Notes under the pieces: model-generated
Databases searched by the model: none
What the model was told of the DNA's origin: nothing
The model's input: only the letters and a program-made list of their open reading frames with translations
Part shown: piece by piece, positions 8,668 through 16,018 of the stretch
Numbering within the stretch: the stretch's first letter is position 1
Layout: every line of letters starts with the position of its first letter
Assembly (NCBI GenBank): GCA_910577825.1
Contig: CAJTOK010000039.1
Span: forward strand, 1-35,292
Length of the DNA stretch: 35,292 nucleotides
Direction: 5' to 3'
DNA from: an uncultured Lachnospiraceae bacterium
GTDB lineage: Bacteria > Bacillota > Clostridia > Lachnospirales > Lachnospiraceae
Position numbers and translations under genes: made by a program

Positions 8668-9571
8668 AATCCTCACCTGCCTTGTTTTCAATAAAGAATA
8701 AAATACCTATTACAATAATCATAAATACACACATTACAACAGCTGCTGCTGACAGTTTCTGGTAATCTAAGGATTCAAAAGTATTGTTCATAAAATGCTG
8801 CAGCATATAAAGCGATTCGTAGGGGTAAGCGCCTGACAGAAGGTAGACTTCCCTGAATACTTTAAATGAATTCATAAGTGATAAGATTATTACAAATAAA
8901 ACAGTTGAATTTATATACCTTAGCTTAATCCTGAAAAAGATTGTAAACTTTCCTGCTGCTTCAAGCTGTGCAACTTCTATTATATCTTTTGGGACACTTC
9001 CAAGTGCTGCCATAAACAGAATCATATTGTAGCCTAAGTTCTTCCATAGGAACATACTGATAACAACAACCATGCTGTAATCAGATTTGAGCCAGTCAAT
9101 GCCCTTAAAGCCAAAAACTTCAAGCAGGCTGTTCATAGCCCCGTGTGCATTAAAAATAACCTGCCATATAAGCACAACTGAGGCCACGGGAACCATCATA
9201 GGGCAAAGGAAAAACGTCCTGAACTGGCTTTGCCACGGTATATTGGCATCAAGCAGTACTGCAAGCAGTAAAGAAAGCACTACTGCAAGTGGTACTGCAA
9301 TGGCTGAAAAAATAAGGCTGTTTTTTGCTGCCTGCAAAAAAGCAGCATTGGAAAAAAGCGTCTTAAAATTATCAAGGCCTGCAAACTTGCCATCTACAGG
9401 CCCGTCAACCAGTGAATAATAAATAATTACTATAAACGGTATAACCATAAATACCATAACACCGGAAAAGCTTGGTGCAAGGTATATGGCTGATACCAGA
9501 TGTTCCTTTAAATGGAGCTTTTTAATAGCTTTATTTCTTTTTTTGCCCTTTTTAAGAATTTTCACTGACAT
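8657..9571 (-). CDS. CUT1-family sugar ABC transporter permease (MalF type)
   Basis: A 304-residue permease with a basic N-terminus (KILKKGKKRNKAIKK), six predicted membrane helices, and an EAA-type loop, EVAQLEAAGKFTIFFRI, near residue 205. It pairs with the MalG-type permease to form the membrane channel of a carbohydrate importer. Its ATG lies inside the end of the solute-binding protein gene (20-base overlap in another frame), and its own end overlaps the next permease, so all three are tightly coupled. The glycine of the classic EAA...G motif is present (AAGKF). Confidence 0.9.
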   Translation of the reverse strand: MSVKILKKGKKRNKAIKKLHLKEHLVSAIYLAPSFSGVMVFMVIPFIVIIYYSLVDGPVDGKFAGLDNFKTLFSNAAFLQAAKNSLIFSAIAVPLAVVLSLLLAVLLDANIPWQSQFRTFFLCPMMVPVASVVLIWQVIFNAHGAMNSLLEVFGFKGIDWLKSDYSMVVVISMFLWKNLGYNMILFMAALGSVPKDIIEVAQLEAAGKFTIFFRIKLRYINSTVLFVIILSLMNSFKVFREVYLLSGAYPYESLYMLQHFMNNTFESLDYQKLSAAAVVMCVFMIIVIGILFFIENKAGEDFED

Positions 9572-11867
9572 AGATTTTTACCCTGCTTTGCAGGACTTGT
9601 GCTGTTTCTTTGGCAGTCTTGTCACCTGCAAAAAATGCCTTTGTTTCCTCGTCAATTATTTTAATAATATCACTAAAAAATGTGTCATAATTATCTTCTT
9701 TCCCAATCCTGCCAACCATGGAACGGAATAAGTCCATATGTGCTTTTGTATATGGCTTTATTTCTACTGTAAAATCATCCATTGAATATGTCTCGCCCTC
9801 TATAGGGGTTACTTCTGTACCATCATCATCTGTATATTTCTTAGTTGCCATGGCATATTCAATTTTCTTTTCCAGTACATCTTTTCTTATAGGAAAACCA
9901 TTGTATCTGGATACCTGTTTCTGGTAGTCATATAAATAAAACCTGCGCAGGAATTTCCATGCACCTTCTTTATCACTGCTTTTTTCTGAAATAGCCAGGC
10001 ACGCATCACTTGAGCCCATTGCAAGTTTGTTGTTTTTATCTTTAGAAGGCTGGCTGATGATATCATAGCCGCCCTGGTTTTTATATAACTTTTCATTAAC
10101 CTGGATATCTGAAAAATCATACAGGTACATGCTATTTAAAAATTGTTTCCCGCTTTTTATAAGATTAGGCAGGCTTTCTTCCTGTGAATCTAAATCATTT
10201 TTTTCCATTTCTTTTATATACTGGTCGGTTGTCTTGAAATTCTTTGAGAATTCAAGCATATGTATAAATTCTTCAGAATCAAGGTTTACTTCACCTGTTT
10301 CAAGATTAATAAAATCATCCATCTGTGAACCAAGCATATTTTGTATAAACCAGTCACTTGTCATGCCCTGCATAAATACACTGCCCTCTGGCATGCTTTT
10401 ATATTTTTCTTCCATTTCTTCATATGTCCAGCCTTCCATGCCATTAAAAATCTTTTTGGAACCAGCAAGGGCATTTATGGAAAATGAAGTTGGCAGGTAA
10501 TAAAGTTTGCCATCATGTTCAATGGTACTAATTACTGAATCCACAAAATCTTCCTTTTTGACTTCATTATCTTTCTCAATAAAAGAATATAAATCAGCCA
10601 GAAGCCCCTTTTTAATATATAAAGATTTAGATAAACCGCCCATTTCTATAATATCTGGCACATTGCCTGATATTATATCAAGGTTCATCTGTTTCTGGGG
10701 GTCTTCATATGTACCATAGCTTTTTATCTCAATATGGTAATCATCATTGCCTTTATTATATTTTAAAATTTCATTTTTTAAGTCCTGGTTTATATAATTA
10801 GATGCCAGTGTAAGCCTTTTCTTTTGCTTTGCCTCAGAATATTTCTTTTTATTAATATTTGCTATTTCAATATCTGCGGAAGAATCATCATTATATGAAG
10901 TGCTTATAACAGTCCAGCCGTCATTATCCATTATCTGGAAGTCTGATACATTATCACCATTAATATCAATATTTATCCAGTTAAATAAAAGCTCTATTTT
11001 ATTTTTGCCCATGTCGCATTTATATATCCCGTCCTCATTGTTAAAATATATAATGCCTTCACCGCCCTGTTTTACCTTTCTGATATTATATATCGCGGTG
11101 TCATTAAAATCTAAGGGCTTCCCGGTTTTGCCAGTGTCTATATCAAGTTCACAAATCCTTGTACCGCCTGCACCGTCTGCACTGCCTAAAGTATAAACTT
11201 TACCGCCATTTGCTGTAAAAATACTGTCAATGTAACTTCCTGTTTCAACTTTATTTGCCTGTGAACCATCCTTATTAAAAATATAAATCTTATCTTCTGC
11301 ATTTGCTATTAATTTTTTATTTGTATAAACTATGCTGCCTAAATAAAACTCTTCATTCTTTTTAGTTTTAGGCTTTAACTCGGTACGTCCTGATAATTTG
11401 CCATTTTTATCCAGATTTGATATATAATATCTGGTACTGCTGGTATCTGTCTTCTTATTATAGGAGTAAGCAGAGGTCAATATATTCATATTGCCGTCTT
11501 CATCTATAAATAATCTATCTGTGTTTTCGTCCTTTTTCAGCCCTTTAATCTCTGCCATATCAACTTTCTTGCCATCCAGCGTGCTTGTCATAAGGTAACT
11601 TGTATATTTGCCATCATCCTTTTTTGTATCTGCTTCATAATGGGAACCCGTCATATAGATATTATTATCTTTTATAATTGACTGGCTTACATATTCAACT
11701 TTTACATTGCCAAGGTCATTAAACTCTGGCTCATATATGTACTCAGGAGTGCTTTCCTTGCCAGAATCATTTCCGCTTTCCTTGCTACATCCTGTAAATG
11801 CTATTGTTATTGCAAAAGATGCCAGTGATACCGTGAAAATCCTTTTAATATTATTTTTGGCCATCAT
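9552..11867 (-). CDS. Extracellular solute-binding lipoprotein with N-terminal propeller-like domain
   Basis: This 771-residue lipoprotein has a signal peptide with lipobox FTGC (lipidated Cys27). Residues about 45-345 are rich in short beta-repeat motifs (DNNIYMTG, DKIYIFNKDG, GGKVYTLG, GIIYFNNEDGIYKC) resembling a beta-propeller. Residues about 355-771 are a family-1 (sugar) solute-binding protein fold (RLTLASNYINQDLKNEIL, then ISGNVPDIIEMG and DGKLYYLPTSF). Ordinary sugar-binding proteins are about 420-450 residues, so the first half is an added domain. It is the first gene of the operon and overlaps the MalF-type start. AGGTGAAGGG precedes two adjacent ATG codons; either may start. It captures ligand at the outer face for the two permeases; identity of the ligand unknown. 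Confidence 0.85.
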   Translation of the reverse strand: MMAKNNIKRIFTVSLASFAITIAFTGCSKESGNDSGKESTPEYIYEPEFNDLGNVKVEYVSQSIIKDNNIYMTGSHYEADTKKDDGKYTSYLMTSTLDGKKVDMAEIKGLKKDENTDRLFIDEDGNMNILTSAYSYNKKTDTSSTRYYISNLDKNGKLSGRTELKPKTKKNEEFYLGSIVYTNKKLIANAEDKIYIFNKDGSQANKVETGSYIDSIFTANGGKVYTLGSADGAGGTRICELDIDTGKTGKPLDFNDTAIYNIRKVKQGGEGIIYFNNEDGIYKCDMGKNKIELLFNWINIDINGDNVSDFQIMDNDGWTVISTSYNDDSSADIEIANINKKKYSEAKQKKRLTLASNYINQDLKNEILKYNKGNDDYHIEIKSYGTYEDPQKQMNLDIISGNVPDIIEMGGLSKSLYIKKGLLADLYSFIEKDNEVKKEDFVDSVISTIEHDGKLYYLPTSFSINALAGSKKIFNGMEGWTYEEMEEKYKSMPEGSVFMQGMTSDWFIQNMLGSQMDDFINLETGEVNLDSEEFIHMLEFSKNFKTTDQYIKEMEKNDLDSQEESLPNLIKSGKQFLNSMYLYDFSDIQVNEKLYKNQGGYDIISQPSKDKNNKLAMGSSDACLAISEKSSDKEGAWKFLRRFYLYDYQKQVSRYNGFPIRKDVLEKKIEYAMATKKYTDDDGTEVTPIEGETYSMDDFTVEIKPYTKAHMDLFRSMVGRIGKEDNYDTFFSDIIKIIDEETKAFFAGDKTAKETAQVLQSRVKIYVSENS

Positions 11868-11925
11868 TTCCCTTCACCTCTGTTTTTTATATTTAATTTT
11901 TCTATACTATACTCACGAACGATTA

Positions 11926-11991
11926 GATTTTCCTTTCTGCACAGCACGTATTGCCCGCTTATGCAATATGGGCTGTGCAGAAAGGAAAATC
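11926..11991. repeat. Long perfect palindrome upstream of the sugar-binding-protein operon
   Basis: Left arm GATTTTCCTTTCTGCACAGC (11926-11945) and right arm (11972-11991) are perfect 20-base inverted repeats. Inside them TATTGC (11949-11954) pairs with GCAATA (11963-11968), so nearly the whole 66 bases can fold with an 8-base tip. No T run follows on either strand, so it is not an ordinary terminator. A TATAGT -10-like element on the minus strand (11906-11911) lies just downstream without a recognisable -35, so the palindrome occupies the position where an activator or repressor would bind. A small mobile-element remnant is the alternative. Confidence 0.75.
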
Positions 11992-12119
11992 TTAACGGCC
12001 GTCAGTATAATTATTATAATACCAAATATACTTATATAACATAAAAAAATGTTTAAGATATTCTTACAATTTTCTTTCTGTGTGCAATCTTATTTAGTTG
12101 GAGGAGTGGAAGCTTGCTA

Positions 12120-12686
12120 TTATAAATCCAGCAGTGCAGCAATTTCTGTAAAGTTAATAAATAAATCATCATAGATATTTACTTTAATAACCGAATCAAA
12201 AGAATACTGGCTGTTTATAATATTACCCTCAAAATAGTTTACAGTAATGGTCTTTTTCCGTGGGTCTGCAATCCAGTATTCACGTACCCCGCAGTTCTCA
12301 TAGTGGTAAAGTTTACGTATATAATCATCTGCTGGATTTCCGGGAGAAACAATCTCAATTATGAAATCAGGCGCACCATTACATCTTTTTCCGTCCAGTT
12401 TGCTTTTATCACAGATTACCATAATATCAGGCTGGACAATTATAAGTGGCTTATCAGACAGTTTTACATCAAATGGGGCACTAAATATACTGCAAATCCC
12501 TTTTTTGCGGATTATATAATTGTTTATAACAGTACAAAGCTGCATGGAAAGTGACTGGTGTATTTGTGAAGGGCTTGCCATATCATAGAGAACACCATCA
12601 AAGACTTCTGCCCTTTTTCCTTCTGGAAGGGCTTCGTACTGTTCCAGGGTAATTTTTTCTGGCTGGGGCTGTAATACTGGTGGCAT
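12120..12686 (-). CDS. Uma2 family (DUF820) PD-(D/E)XK endonuclease-like protein
   Basis: A 188-residue protein with the Uma2 pattern: LEQYEALPEGKRAEVFDGVLYDM at the N-terminus (conserved glutamate), VQPDIMVICD near residue 95, then APDFIIEIVSPGN and KLYHYENCGVREYWIADP. The PD...EIxS/K arrangement matches the restriction-endonuclease-like core of this family. Uma2 proteins are common and scattered in cyanobacteria, Chloroflexi and Firmicutes; their cellular role is not known. It has AGGAAG ten bases before ATG and no obvious partner. It lies with the disrupted nuclease-like gene in the accessory stretch between hpf and secA. Confidence 0.85.
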   Translation of the reverse strand: MPPVLQPQPEKITLEQYEALPEGKRAEVFDGVLYDMASPSQIHQSLSMQLCTVINNYIIRKKGICSIFSAPFDVKLSDKPLIIVQPDIMVICDKSKLDGKRCNGAPDFIIEIVSPGNPADDYIRKLYHYENCGVREYWIADPRKKTITVNYFEGNIINSQYSFDSVIKVNIYDDLFINFTEIAALLDL

Positions 12687-12817
12687 GGTAATACTTCCTT
12701 TCTTAGTTATTTTTACGGTTTTGCTTTATCAGCATAATATAAAAACTATCATAAATCAATTAATAAGGTCTGGCTGCCAAAGAGTAAATTGCCAGCGCCA
12801 ATTTAATATTATAACAA

Positions 12818-13564
12818 TTAACCTATAAATACATTTTTCCCTTCAAATGCAAACCCGTATTTTTTTATACGTTCTGCTGGAATGCCTTCTGCTTCAAGTG
12901 ATGCAGCATAATTCTTTTCTTTTATTTGCAATAATGCGGCATTGGCTGTATCTTTTAGTGTTTTTTCGTCTTCTGCATCATGTACTTTAAATTCCATAAT
13001 AATTGCATTGCAGTTATTGTTTTTAGGTTTAAGCATGACATCATAACGCCCGAAACCACTTTCCCTGTTTGAAGTAATTATATACCTGTCTGACAGTTCT
13101 ACTATAAGCCCGAGTATAAAACCATGGTAGAAACGTTCTGGTTCTGCATTCCCAGACGGGAGGTTCCCAGTATCAAAATAACTAAAGGTTGCAAGGGCAA
13201 CTTTATTCATATAATAGTTCATTGCTTTTTTGTCATCTGTTAATAATGCTTTAACAAAATCATTGTACGCAGGGGAATAATGTTTAAACCAGCTTTCAAT
13301 AATTTTGTTAAACATTAGTTTTACTTCTTTATTAGTAAGTTTTAGAAAATATTCTTCATTCCCGATATTTTCATCTATTGTGTATTCTTTTACTTTTAAA
13401 TACCCGCTTGCAAGCATAAGGCTCCATATTGCATATTCATTGTGGGAAAGCTGGCTGAATATAATTTGTTCATCTATATTTGTTTTTAATGTACCCCCGT
13501 CCAGAAGGTTTTCCATAGTAATTTTTATGTCCCGGCTGCTTTCGCGTACCCAGGACAAACGCAT
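12818..13564 (-). pseudogene. C-terminal fragment of an AAA-ATPase-like/PD-(D/E)XK gene split by an ISAs1 element
   Basis: From the glutamate codon just inside the target duplication onward (about 241 residues) this is the second half of the gene whose first half lies at 14821-15782. It carries the nuclease-like signature ESGFGRYDVMLKP followed by IIMEFK and matches the C-terminal half of the gene at 1-1112. The first five residues (MRLSW) come from the insertion-sequence end, which supplies an ATG at 13562-13564. There is no ribosome site before that ATG, so expression is doubtful. Joining the two halves across one copy of the target duplication restores a single frame of about 561 residues (...LINKLVR-ESSRD...). 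Confidence 0.9.
13542..13550. repeat. Target-site duplication, left copy
   Basis: TCGCGTACC lies directly outside the left end of the ISAs1 element and is repeated exactly at 14821-14829. Confidence 0.93.
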
Positions 13565-13570
13565 GAATAA
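13551..13570. repeat. Left terminal inverted repeat of the ISAs1 element
   Basis: CAGGACAAACGCATGAATAA; it matches the reverse complement of 14801-14820 at all 20 positions, and the two ends diverge after that. Confidence 0.95.
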
Positions 13571-13575
13571 ACAAA

Positions 13576-13604
13576 TTGTAAATATTACCAGTTTCTGTTA
13601 GAAT
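13576..13604 (+). promoter_or_regulatory. Promoter of the ISAs1 transposase
   Basis: TTGTAA at 13576-13581 and TAGAAT at 13599-13604 are 17 bp apart, placed inside the left end just ahead of the transposase ribosome site. Confidence 0.5.
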
Positions 13605-13629
13605 AAAACAAAAATTGGAGGATAATTAT

Positions 13630-14757
13630 ATGGAAAAACTGTTACAGTGGATGGAATACATTGAAGATGTACGGCAGGAGAAAAAAATACGGCATAAACT
13701 TAAGGATATCCTGGTAATAGTCTTGTTTGCAACACTGGCAAATGCAGATGACTGGGTGGAAATTGCAGAATTTGGGGAAGTTTATGAAGATTATTTAAAA
13801 AAGTACATAGGACTGGAAAATGGTGTGCCATCACATGATACAATACAGAGGGTAATGGGTATGGTTTCACCAGAATCCATGCAGCAGCTGTATGTAAAAT
13901 GGCAGGGACTGCTGGACAGCCGTGAAGGGGAAGCACTTAAAAGGATTGTCTGCATAGACGGGAAAACTATGCGTGGGAACAGGCGGAAAGAAGAAAAACC
14001 GCTGCACATTGTGTCTGCATGGAGCAAAGAAGACGGCTTTTGCATGGGACAGAAAGCAGTCATGGAAAAAAGCAATGAAATTACAGCAATCCCCATGCTT
14101 TTAGAAAATATACAGATAAAAGGCAGCATTGTAACAATAGATGCAATGGGCACACAGACAGCCATAGCAGAAAAAATAAAAAGCAGGCACGGGGATTATA
14201 TGCTTGCTGTAAAAGGAAACCAGAAAACATTATATAATGATATAAAAGATTATTTTTCAGAAAAAGAGTTCCTCAGAAAAATAAAAGAAAACGGCAGCTA
14301 TAAAAAAAGCATTGAAAAAGCACATGGCCAGCTGGAAACCAGGGAATATTACCAGACTGGTGATATAAAGTGGCTTTGCCAGCGCAAAGACTGGAAAGGC
14401 ATGAAAAGCATAATAATGGAACGTAAAGTACTGGAAAAAAAGGGGAGACAGCATACAGAATACAGGTATTATATAAGCAGCATTGCAGAAGATATAAACC
14501 TTGCCAGCAGGGCAGTGCGGGGACACTGGAGTGTTGAAAGCATGCACTGGCATCTTGATGTGACATTCCGGGAGGATTATAATATAACAGCAGACAAAAC
14601 AGCCGCCCAGAACCACAACATAATACGTAAATGGTGTTTAAGTGTGCTTAAACTTGCAGAGCTGTCCCTTAAAAATAAAAGGCTTTCATTAAAAAAGAAA
14701 CGTTTTGCTATAAGTTTAAAACCAATAAAATTCTTAGAGGAGGTATTGAATGTTTAA
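13630..14757 (+). CDS. ISAs1-family DDE transposase
   Basis: A 375-residue transposase. The N-terminal region (EYIEDVRQEKKIRHKLKDIL..LFATLANADDW) is the DDE_Tnp_1-associated domain typical of ISAs1. The catalytic core shows the first Asp in CIDGKTMRG, the second in TIDAMGTQ, and the Glu in the region SVESMHWHLDVTF. ATG 13630 is chosen because GGAGG at 13617-13621 precedes it by eight bases; a TTG at 13615 lies on the ribosome site itself. The frame is intact and full length, so the element should be active for cut or copy of its own ends. It runs opposite to the gene it interrupts. Confidence 0.95.
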   Translation: MEKLLQWMEYIEDVRQEKKIRHKLKDILVIVLFATLANADDWVEIAEFGEVYEDYLKKYIGLENGVPSHDTIQRVMGMVSPESMQQLYVKWQGLLDSREGEALKRIVCIDGKTMRGNRRKEEKPLHIVSAWSKEDGFCMGQKAVMEKSNEITAIPMLLENIQIKGSIVTIDAMGTQTAIAEKIKSRHGDYMLAVKGNQKTLYNDIKDYFSEKEFLRKIKENGSYKKSIEKAHGQLETREYYQTGDIKWLCQRKDWKGMKSIIMERKVLEKKGRQHTEYRYYISSIAEDINLASRAVRGHWSVESMHWHLDVTFREDYNITADKTAAQNHNIIRKWCLSVLKLAELSLKNKRLSLKKKRFAISLKPIKFLEEVLNV

Positions 14758-14800
14758 AAACTAAAAAAATAGTATATATTTATTAAAAGGGATGTTATAA

Positions 14801-14820
14801 TTATTCATGCGTTTGTCCTG
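14801..14820. repeat. Right terminal inverted repeat of the ISAs1 element
   Basis: A perfect 20-base inverse match to 13551-13570. Read on the minus strand it provides the TGA stop that ends the N-terminal fragment of the split gene. Confidence 0.95.
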
Positions 14821-15782
14821 TCGCGTACCAGTTTGTTTATAAGGCTGTTGCTGCTGGTATTTGCCCAGTAGGCTGAAAGTTTTTTTTCATTAAGGAAATT
14901 AAGGACTGACCAGGGGTTATAGATATCCTTTCTTCTGCCAAATGTAAAACCGTCATACCAGTTTTTAACGGTTTCTTCCATATCAGAAAGCCCAAATTCA
15001 GAAAGGGCATCTGATACTTCTTCTTGTGTAAATCCAAAGGAATCTGTATATTTATCTGAAGTTGTTGTTACCACTTCAAGATTGTTTAAATCTGAAAAAA
15101 TACTTTCTTTGCTTATATTTGTAATTCCTGTGATAATTGCCCTGTATAGTGACGGGTTTGTTTTAAAAGTGGAGTTAAACAGGTTTCTTATAAATGATAC
15201 GGCTTCATTCCAGTATCCATTAATATATGCTTCCTGCATTGGTGTATCATATTCGTCCAGAAGGATAATTACTTTTTTGCCATAGTAGCGGTGCATAAAA
15301 TTACAAAGCCTGTGAAGGGATATTGTTGCATCTGTTTCCTGCATATCATCAGAAACCCTGTTAAAGTATTTTAAATCTTTATCTGTAAGTATGCCGCTGT
15401 TTTCTATAAAGCCATTCTGTATATATAAGCCGGAAATTATCTGGCATAACCTTGTTTTCATTTTGTCAAAAGTATTTTCCTTTACATTGGCAAAACTAAT
15501 GCTTATTACAGGATATGTCCCATACAGGCTGTGGTATTTTTCTTCTTTCCAGATATTTAAAGATTCAAAAATACTGTGCTGCCCGGCATAATTTAAAGAA
15601 AAAAAACGTTCTGCCATGTTTATATTAAGGGTTTTGCCAAAACGCCGCGGCCTTGTAAGCAGTGTAACGCTGCTGCCATTTTCCCACCATTCACGTATAA
15701 AGTTTGTTTTATCCACATAGAAATAGTTGTTCTGGATAATTGTTTCAAAATCCTGTATTCCTAGTGCAGCTGTCCTTGGCAT
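14805..15782 (-). pseudogene. N-terminal fragment of the split AAA-ATPase-like/PD-(D/E)XK gene
   Basis: 325 codons, of which the first 320 belong to the original gene; the last five and the TGA come from the insertion-sequence end. The fragment holds the AAA-ATPase-like domain: a short N-terminal motif (IQDFETIIQNNYFYVDKT), P-loop-like RPRRFGKT (about residue 43-50), Walker B VIILLDEYDTPM (about 175-186), then FGFTQEEV, NWYDGFTFG and NPWSVLNF. The nuclease half is separated from it by the ISAs1 element (12818-13550). GGGGGAA precedes ATG 15782. The ATPase half can still be made as a truncated protein, but the fused ATPase-nuclease is lost. Confidence 0.9.
14821..14829. repeat. Target-site duplication, right copy
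   Basis: TCGCGTACC directly follows the right inverted repeat and is identical to 13542-13550. Confidence 0.93.
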
Positions 15783-15813
15783 ATAAATTCCCCCGTTCCT
15801 GCTTTTTTATAGT

Positions 15814-15842
15814 ATATTACCACAAACAAATCCTATTGTAAA
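15814..15842 (-). promoter_or_regulatory. Candidate promoter of the split AAA-ATPase-like gene
   Basis: On the minus strand TTTACA (15842-15837) and TAATAT (15819-15814) are 17 bp apart; an overlapping TATACT gives a poorer 20-bp spacing. Confidence 0.4.
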
Positions 15843-15934
15843 AATAATTGAAATTTACTTGTGTGCTTTATGGTGGTTTTATACTGGAATCTGAATAGTA
15901 AATTAGAAAAATGTGCAATAATAAAAAATATGAG

Positions 15935-15963
15935 TTGATTACAGAATGATTTAATGATATACT
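15935..15963 (+). promoter_or_regulatory. Sigma-A promoter of secA
   Basis: TTGATT at 15935-15940 and TATACT at 15958-15963 have a 17-bp spacer, about 56 bases before the secA start. It probably drives the run secA-prfB-hom-lysC, as no other clear promoter is seen in the short gaps. Confidence 0.68.
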
Positions 15964-16018
15964 TTAGAATGATTTGTTTGTTATTACTTATAATTAAGAA
16001 TATATAGGAGTGAAATTC

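Larger units (their letters stand above)
13551..14820 (+). mobile_element. ISAs1-family insertion sequence, complete, 1270 bp
   Basis: The element is bounded by perfect 20-bp terminal inverted repeats: CAGGACAAACGCATGAATAA at 13551-13570 and its reverse complement at 14801-14820. A 9-bp target duplication (TCGCGTACC) flanks it. One intact transposase gene fills it. Length, end structure and duplication size fit the ISAs1 family. It is inserted, in the opposite orientation, into an AAA-ATPase-like/PD-(D/E)XK gene. Perfect ends, duplication and transposase indicate a recent and probably still mobile copy. Confidence 0.95.

Noticed and set aside
11926..11991. CRISPR-like or rho-independent terminator reading of the palindrome
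   Set aside because: There is only one unit and no repeat-spacer pattern, and no T run follows either arm.
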